A stretch of DNA of 64,000 nt from Brumimicrobium sp. (lineage in GTDB: Bacteria > Bacteroidota > Bacteroidia > Flavobacteriales_D > Crocinitomicaceae): assembly GCA_023957385.1 (NCBI GenBank), contig JAMLGZ010000002.1:248001-312000 (forward strand). The letters are read 5' to 3'. Positions 60,018 to 64,000 of this stretch are shown piece by piece (within the stretch, counting starts at the first letter, position 1; each line of letters opens with the position of its first letter). The notes under the pieces were generated by a model that saw nothing but the letters and a program-made list of their open reading frames with translations, searched no databases and was not told the origin of the DNA. Position numbers and translations under genes: made by a program.

Positions 60018-61796
60018 GTGGGGGAGCTTTTACAACAAATTAATCTCCCGAAAGATGTAAGAAGTCTTTCTCAGAATCAATTGCAACAGCTAGCTGATGA
60101 GGTACGTCAATATATTATAGATGTAGTTTCTGAAAATGGAAATGCTCACTTTGGTGCAAATTTAGGAACAGTTGAATTAACCGTTGCCCTACATTATGTT
60201 TTCAATACACCTTATGATTTATTAGTCTGGGATGTTGGTCACCAAGCTTATGGTCATAAAATATTGACGGGAAGAAAAGATGTTTTCTCTACCATACGTA
60301 AAAAAGGTGGAATCAGTGGTTTTCCTTCACGAGAAGAGAGCGAATATGACACTTTTGGAGTAGGGCATTCTTCAACTTCTATTTCAGCTGTTCTGGGAAT
60401 GGCGGTTGCTGATAAATTGAAAGGAATTTTTGATAGGCATCATATTGCAGTTATTGGAGATGGAGCTATGACGGCAGGACTAGCTTTTGAAGGTTTAAAC
60501 CATGCTGGTTTTGCTAAGGACACAGATGTTTTAGTGATTCTGAATGACAATAGTATGTCGATAGATCCTAATGTAGGAGCCTTGAATGAATACCTCGTAC
60601 GTATTTCGGAATCATATAAAGGAACGAATCTTTTTGAGGCATTAGATTTTAGTTATTATGGACCTATTGATGGACATAATATGGATGAGGTAGTGGATAT
60701 GCTGATAAAACTAAAAGCAGAAAAAGGACCTAAATTACTTCATTGTATCACAAAAAAAGGGAAAGGGTACAAATATTCAGAGGAAGGAAACCCAACTAAA
60801 TGGCATGCACCTGGTTTTTTTAATAAAGAAACAGGGGAGTTTTTGAAATCTCAAAATGATGCACCACAAACACCCAAGTATCAAGATGTTTTTGGTTATA
60901 CGCTCTTGGAATTAGCACAAAAAAATCAACAAATTGTTGGCGTAACACCTGCCATGCCTACAGGTTCTTCTATGGATATAATGATGAGAGAACTTCCAGA
61001 AAGAGTTTTTGACGTAGGAATAGCCGAACAGCATGCAGTCACTTTTTCAGCAGGACTTGCAACCCAAGGAATGATTCCTTTTTGTAACATCTACTCAACC
61101 TTTATGCAACGGGCTTATGATCAAGTGATACACGATGTAGCTTTACAAAATTTACATGTTGTATTTTGCTTAGATAGAGCAGGATTAGTAGGGGCAGATG
61201 GTGCGACTCATCATGGAGCATACGACTTAGCTTATATGAGAAGTATTCCAAACATGATTATTTCGGCTCCCATGAATGAAGAAGAATTGCGAAATTTGAT
61301 GCTCACAGCCCAGTCTAAGGAAACGGGACCTTTTGTAATTCGATATCCTCGAGGTAGAGGAGTGATGGTAGATTGGAAAATACCTATGCAGCTTGTAGAG
61401 ATAGGAAAGGGTAGAGTAGTATCTGAAGGCAATGATATGGCTGTATTATCCATTGGCCATGTTGGTAATTTTGTTCAAGATGCTATTTCTGAAATCCATA
61501 AAGAAGGTTTATCTGTTGCACATTATGATTTACGTTTCCTAAAACCACTTGATGAACGTTTATTACACGAGGTTTTTACGAATTTCAATAAAATTATAAC
61601 CGTAGAAGATGGTTGCTTAGAAGGTGGAATGGGAAGTGCCATATTAGAATTTATGGCAGATAACAATTATGCTGCTAAAGTGATGCGTCTTGGAATTCCC
61701 GATCGATTTATTCATCACGGCACACAAGAAGAACTCCAACAAGAATGTGCGTTTGATAAGGAAGGCATCATAAAAGCAATTCGCATGCCCGTTTAA
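60018..61796 (+). CDS. dxs: 1-deoxy-D-xylulose-5-phosphate synthase
   Basis: This 592-aa thiamine-diphosphate enzyme condenses pyruvate and glyceraldehyde 3-phosphate in the first step of the MEP isoprenoid pathway. Motifs: GAHFG-type NAHFGANLGTVELTVALHYVF, WDVGHQAYGHKILTGRK, TPP motif GDGAMTAGLAFEGLNHAG...NDNSMSIDPNVG, the transketolase-type pyrimidine region RVFDVGIAEQHAVTFSAGLA, DRAGLVGADGATHHGAYDLAYMR and PRGRG. GTG at 60018 gives MGELLQQINLPKDVR, which fits the family N-terminus. GTG at 59991 would add nine residues and would lie on the predicted transcription start. Other MEP genes are not nearby. Confidence 0.96.
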   Translation: MGELLQQINLPKDVRSLSQNQLQQLADEVRQYIIDVVSENGNAHFGANLGTVELTVALHYVFNTPYDLLVWDVGHQAYGHKILTGRKDVFSTIRKKGGISGFPSREESEYDTFGVGHSSTSISAVLGMAVADKLKGIFDRHHIAVIGDGAMTAGLAFEGLNHAGFAKDTDVLVILNDNSMSIDPNVGALNEYLVRISESYKGTNLFEALDFSYYGPIDGHNMDEVVDMLIKLKAEKGPKLLHCITKKGKGYKYSEEGNPTKWHAPGFFNKETGEFLKSQNDAPQTPKYQDVFGYTLLELAQKNQQIVGVTPAMPTGSSMDIMMRELPERVFDVGIAEQHAVTFSAGLATQGMIPFCNIYSTFMQRAYDQVIHDVALQNLHVVFCLDRAGLVGADGATHHGAYDLAYMRSIPNMIISAPMNEEELRNLMLTAQSKETGPFVIRYPRGRGVMVDWKIPMQLVEIGKGRVVSEGNDMAVLSIGHVGNFVQDAISEIHKEGLSVAHYDLRFLKPLDERLLHEVFTNFNKIITVEDGCLEGGMGSAILEFMADNNYAAKVMRLGIPDRFIHHGTQEELQQECAFDKEGIIKAIRMPV

Positions 61797-61890
61797 TTAT
61801 AATCCATTGGTAATCAGAAATATAAATTAAGTTGTTGAAAACCTATTGATAAGTGTTTTTACTTTCCAATTTATCAATTTGCTTCTTTTA

Positions 61891-61898
61891 TAACTTTG
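61891..61898 (+). promoter_or_regulatory. Promoter (-7 TAACTTTG) of the riboswitch-nrd operon
   Basis: This exact TAnnTTTG match lies just upstream of the riboswitch aptamer. The predicted RNA start is about 61903, giving a 5' leader of about 220 nt before nrdB. Confidence 0.65.
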
Positions 61899-61910
61899 TT
61901 GTGTTATTAT

Positions 61911-62112
61911 TTGCCACGGTGAATTGAGTGAAATCCTCAAACTGTTGCGCAACTGTAAATAAGAGAAATCTTATGAGTCAGACCTCTGGTAAATAAGGAC
62001 ATTACTTTCGCATTAAAGGTAATCGTCTGTAAGTTCTGACTCAATTTAAATGAAATCATTACTTCGGAATTGCCTACGATCCGAAACTGTTAGAATTATT
62101 GTTTCATTTAAA
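61911..62112 (+). promoter_or_regulatory. Cobalamin riboswitch upstream of nrdB
   Basis: The leader contains the cobalamin aptamer hallmarks in order: GCCACGGTGAA (61913-61923), GAGTGAAATCCTC (61926-61938), the core ACTGTTGCGCAACTGTAA (61941-61958) and the B12 box GAGTCAGACC (61975-61984). TGAGTCAGA (61974-61982) can pair with TCTGACTCA (62035-62043), closing the aptamer. Downstream, TTTAAATGAAA (62045-62055) pairs with TTTCATTTAAA (62102-62112) around TTCGGA/TCCGAA, ending 10 nt before the nrdB ATG. There is no T-run, so translational control is more likely. Known riboswitches of this class switch genes off when adenosyl- or other cobalamins are abundant. The stretch 61797-61890 holds nothing recognised. 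Confidence 0.88.
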
Positions 62113-62122
62113 ACCTAAACGT

Positions 62123-63076
62123 ATGAGTCTTTTCGATAAACGTATTAATTATAAACCTTTTGAATATCCTGAAGTAATGGACTTTGTGGATATGATGAAT
62201 AAAACCTTTTGGGTACATAAGGAAATAGATTTTACAGCTGATATTCAGGATTTTGGAGCACAATTAAGTTCCACAGAAAAAGAGGTCGTGAAGCGAAGCC
62301 TACTTAGTATTGCACAAGTTGAAGTAGGAGTAAAAGCTTTTTGGGGTGATCTTTATAAACATTTTCCAAAACCGGAAATTAATAATTTAGGAAGCACCTT
62401 TGCTGAATCTGAAACACGACACTCTGAGGCTTATGCAAGATTGTTAGAGGTCATGGGATTAAACGATTCATTTAAAGATATATATTCTATTCCTATCTTT
62501 AAAAAGAAGATAGATATGATGGACAATTATATGAAAACAAATGATGATATCATTTGGAAGCTGTTGTTCTTTGTTGTTGTAATTGAAAATAGTAGCTTAT
62601 TTTCTCAGTTTGCAAATATTCTTTCTTTTACGCGCTTTAAAGGATATTTAAAGAATACTTCTAATATCATTGCTTGGACTTCTATAGATGAACAAACTCA
62701 CGCCAATGCAGGAATATATCTTATCAATAAATTAAGGGAAGAAGGATATATTGATGCTAAAATGATGGAAGAAATAAAGCGTGCTGTAAGTAACTATATT
62801 CAATATGAAGAAGAATTATTAGACTGGATCTATGAAAAGGGTGAGTTGAGCTTCTTTACTAAAAACGATATGCTCAATTTTATGAAATACCGTGTAGATG
62901 ATGCATTAGTAAATATGGGAGTAGAGAAAGTATTCCATATTACTGAAGATCAATATCGTGCTATGATTTGGTTTGATGAAGATGTTTTTGCCAATGAATT
63001 AGATGATTTTTTTGCGAAGCGGCCAACAGCATATACCAAACACGATAAAAGTATTACTGCAGAAGATTTATTTTAA
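62123..63076 (+). CDS. nrdB: Ribonucleotide reductase class I, beta subunit (subclass Id-like)
   Basis: This 317-aa ferritin-fold R2 protein makes the oxidant for ribonucleotide reduction. Metal ligands are visible: E67 (QVEVGV), E97 and H100 (ESETRHSEAY), E155 (VIENSSLF), E190 and H193 (DEQTHANAG). Y104 is at the radical-tyrosine position (ExxHSxxY). The first ligand is Glu where class Ia has Asp; Glu plus a retained Tyr is what is reported for subclass Id (Flavobacterium johnsoniae type, dimanganese, superoxide-activated). It carries no N-terminal ATP-cone. The open frame begins at a TTG (62099) inside the riboswitch hairpin; the ATG at 62123 is chosen. The operon continues with a thioesterase, a 90-aa protein and nrdA. 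Confidence 0.95.
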   Translation: MSLFDKRINYKPFEYPEVMDFVDMMNKTFWVHKEIDFTADIQDFGAQLSSTEKEVVKRSLLSIAQVEVGVKAFWGDLYKHFPKPEINNLGSTFAESETRHSEAYARLLEVMGLNDSFKDIYSIPIFKKKIDMMDNYMKTNDDIIWKLLFFVVVIENSSLFSQFANILSFTRFKGYLKNTSNIIAWTSIDEQTHANAGIYLINKLREEGYIDAKMMEEIKRAVSNYIQYEEELLDWIYEKGELSFFTKNDMLNFMKYRVDDALVNMGVEKVFHITEDQYRAMIWFDEDVFANELDDFFAKRPTAYTKHDKSITAEDLF

Positions 63077-63085
63077 AATTCTTTT

Positions 63086-63472
63086 ATGAATATACAAGAA
63101 CGCATAGTACAGGCTCAAACTAGTCTATTTAAAGTGGTGTTTCCGAATACTACGAATCACCATGATACCCTATTTGGAGGCAATGCTATGCAGTTAATGG
63201 ATGAGATTGCTTTTATTACGGCTACTCGTTTTAGTCGAAAGAAAATGGTAACTGTATCTTCAAGTCAAATTGATTTTACTGAGCCTATTCCTGCGAATAC
63301 TATTATTGAATTGAATGGGAAGGTTAAGAAAGTAGGAAATACAAGTTTACAGATTGAGGTAACAGTTTATCAAGAGGAAATGTATGACGCATCCAGTCGT
63401 AAAAAATCGATAGAAGGACTCTTTACATTAGTTGCTATTGATGTCAATAAAAGACCTATACCAATCTTATAA
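63086..63472 (+). CDS. Acyl-CoA thioesterase (hotdog fold, YciA-like)
   Basis: This 128-aa protein has the family motif VVFPNTTNHHDTLFGGNAMQLMDEIAFITATRFSRKKMVTVSSSQIDFTEPIPANTIIELNGKVKKVG, with the catalytic Asp in MDEIAF and the N/H pair in the loop before it. Enzymes of this type hydrolyse acyl-CoA to free fatty acid and CoA. It lies 9 bp after nrdB and 11 bp before the 90-aa gene, inside the ribonucleotide reductase operon. This is an odd place for a lipid enzyme, and it would put it under the cobalamin riboswitch. Confidence 0.92.
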   Translation: MNIQERIVQAQTSLFKVVFPNTTNHHDTLFGGNAMQLMDEIAFITATRFSRKKMVTVSSSQIDFTEPIPANTIIELNGKVKKVGNTSLQIEVTVYQEEMYDASSRKKSIEGLFTLVAIDVNKRPIPIL

Positions 63473-63483
63473 AATTATAAATT

Positions 63484-63756
63484 ATGGAAGAAGTTATTAA
63501 AAATGAAATAGCAACATGCCTTCGTCCCGATTATCCACTAGGGAAATTTCTTTATTTGGGAATGGCTCGTAAGAATGGTAGAAAGGTATGTGTAGCTGTT
63601 GCTTATAAAATGAACTATTGTATTAAAAAACTTGACCAATTTTTATCGGAAGATACTTCCTTAGAATTAGAGCATATTAGCAAAATACAAGTAGGAGAAT
63701 TAAAAGCATGTACAAAATTTAAAATTACTAAACCTTATAATAAATACTATCTATGA
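63484..63756 (+). CDS. Small protein of unknown function in the nrd operon
   Basis: This 90-aa basic protein (MEEVIKNEIATCLRPDYPLGKFLYLGMARKNGRKVCVAVAYKMNYCIKKLDQFLSEDTSLELEHISKIQVGELKACTKFKITKPYNKYYL) has four cysteines and no signal peptide. It overlaps nrdA by 4 bp (ATGA), so the two are translationally coupled, which argues that it is real. No family is recognised; a small regulator or chaperone of the reductase is possible but unproven. It is not similar in length or sequence to NrdI or NrdH as I know them (no flavodoxin motif, no CxxC). Confidence 0.8.
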   Translation: MEEVIKNEIATCLRPDYPLGKFLYLGMARKNGRKVCVAVAYKMNYCIKKLDQFLSEDTSLELEHISKIQVGELKACTKFKITKPYNKYYL

Positions 63757-64000
63757 AAAGATTATGGTGGCTCAATGAAGAAAGTGAGCAAATTTTAAAC
63801 AGAGGATATCTGTTAAAGGGAGAAACACCCCAGAAAGCTATTGAAAGAATAGCGAATGCTGCGGCTAAAAGATTATATAAACCCGAATTAGCTGAAGCTT
63901 TTATTGAAATGATAGAGAAAGGCTGGATGAGTTTGTCATCACCTATTTGGGCTAATATGGGTACAGAAAGAGGTTTGCCAATTTCTTGTTTTAACGTGCA
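63753..64000 (+). CDS. nrdA: Ribonucleotide reductase class I, alpha subunit (5' part, cut by window end)
   Basis: Only the first 82 codons are present, starting at the ATG overlapping the previous stop and running off the window. The protein reads MKRLWWLNEESEQILNRGYL..., then ...GWMSLSSPIWANMGTERGLPISCFNV. The SSPIWANMG and GLPISCF stretches match the start of the catalytic domain of R1 proteins; the Cys in PISCF is expected to be the first of the redox-active pair. There is no N-terminal ATP-cone before this domain, so the dATP switch of E. coli-type enzymes is absent from both subunits as far as seen. Confidence 0.92.
   Translation, partial: MKRLWWLNEESEQILNRGYLLKGETPQKAIERIANAAAKRLYKPELAEAFIEMIEKGWMSLSSPIWANMGTERGLPISCFNV

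Noticed and set aside
61797..62122. Search for a tRNA or other stable RNA in the dxs-nrdB gap
   Set aside because: No acceptor stem or T-loop pattern; the conserved structure is the cobalamin aptamer.

Overview
The window looks like the chromosome of a marine or freshwater Bacteroidota, most likely Flavobacteriales; the family is not resolvable by eye. Four things point there. Several secreted proteins carry C-terminal type IX secretion (T9SS) sorting domains. There are PorP/SprF proteins. The DNA is AT-rich. About 19 genes or transcripts have a Bacteroidota-type -7 promoter element (TAnnTTTG) at the right distance. Nearly all the sequence is ordinary, tightly packed housekeeping and envelope genes; no rRNA, tRNA, CRISPR, transposase or prophage was seen.

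Layout. 1-3.3 kb: a minus-strand operon of ECF sigma factor, a membrane anti-sigma factor fused to a PorP/SprF-like barrel, and a stand-alone PorP/SprF. 3.6-8.8 kb: long-chain acyl-CoA ligase and a large SF1 helicase. 8.9-11.4 kb: secreted M12B-like metalloprotease and a small lipoprotein. 11.5-15.6 kb: beta-oxidation operon (MarR, bifunctional hydroxyacyl-CoA dehydrogenase/enoyl-CoA hydratase, thiolase). 15.7-25.9 kb: membrane protein, TPR and coiled-coil lipoproteins, GNAT, purQ, two small-family membrane proteins, LPS-type glycosyltransferases, an orphan peptide-binding lipoprotein and a His-rich lipoprotein. 26-33.8 kb: SDR, Nramp-USP metal transporter, thioredoxin-fold proteins, pirin, rdgB-radA. 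33.8-46.4 kb: secreted or membrane peptidases (CocE/S15, S9, DPP III), a T9SS cargo, an ALDH7-type dehydrogenase and a rhodanese-thioredoxin lipoprotein. 46.4-50.5 kb: a two-gene surface cassette (S74-chaperone protein plus T9SS cargo) lying between two copies of a large palindromic repeat with tandem arrays. 50.5-57 kb: sufSE, an unknown gene, fused branched-chain 2-oxoacid dehydrogenase E1, a 208-bp nested palindrome, and a second SF1 helicase. 57-60 kb: candidate structured RNA, K+ channel, Crp/Fnr regulator and di-haem peroxidase, with shared palindromic operator-like sites. 60-64 kb: dxs, then a cobalamin riboswitch in front of nrdB, a thioesterase, a 90-aa unknown and the start of nrdA.

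The most noteworthy points are: (1) a single polypeptide that appears to join cytoplasmic anti-sigma function to an outer-membrane PorP/SprF-like barrel, next to its sigma factor and a true PorP/SprF; (2) a cobalamin riboswitch upstream of a class I ribonucleotide reductase whose beta subunit has the Glu first metal ligand expected of subclass Id; (3) a Crp/Fnr-type site, repeated exactly, at about -41.5 of the peroxidase promoter and again upstream of the candidate RNA and Crp gene; (4) GC-rich nested palindromes with 36- and 46-bp tandem arrays flanking a surface-protein gene pair. All functional statements rest on reading motifs and context by eye; no searches were run.
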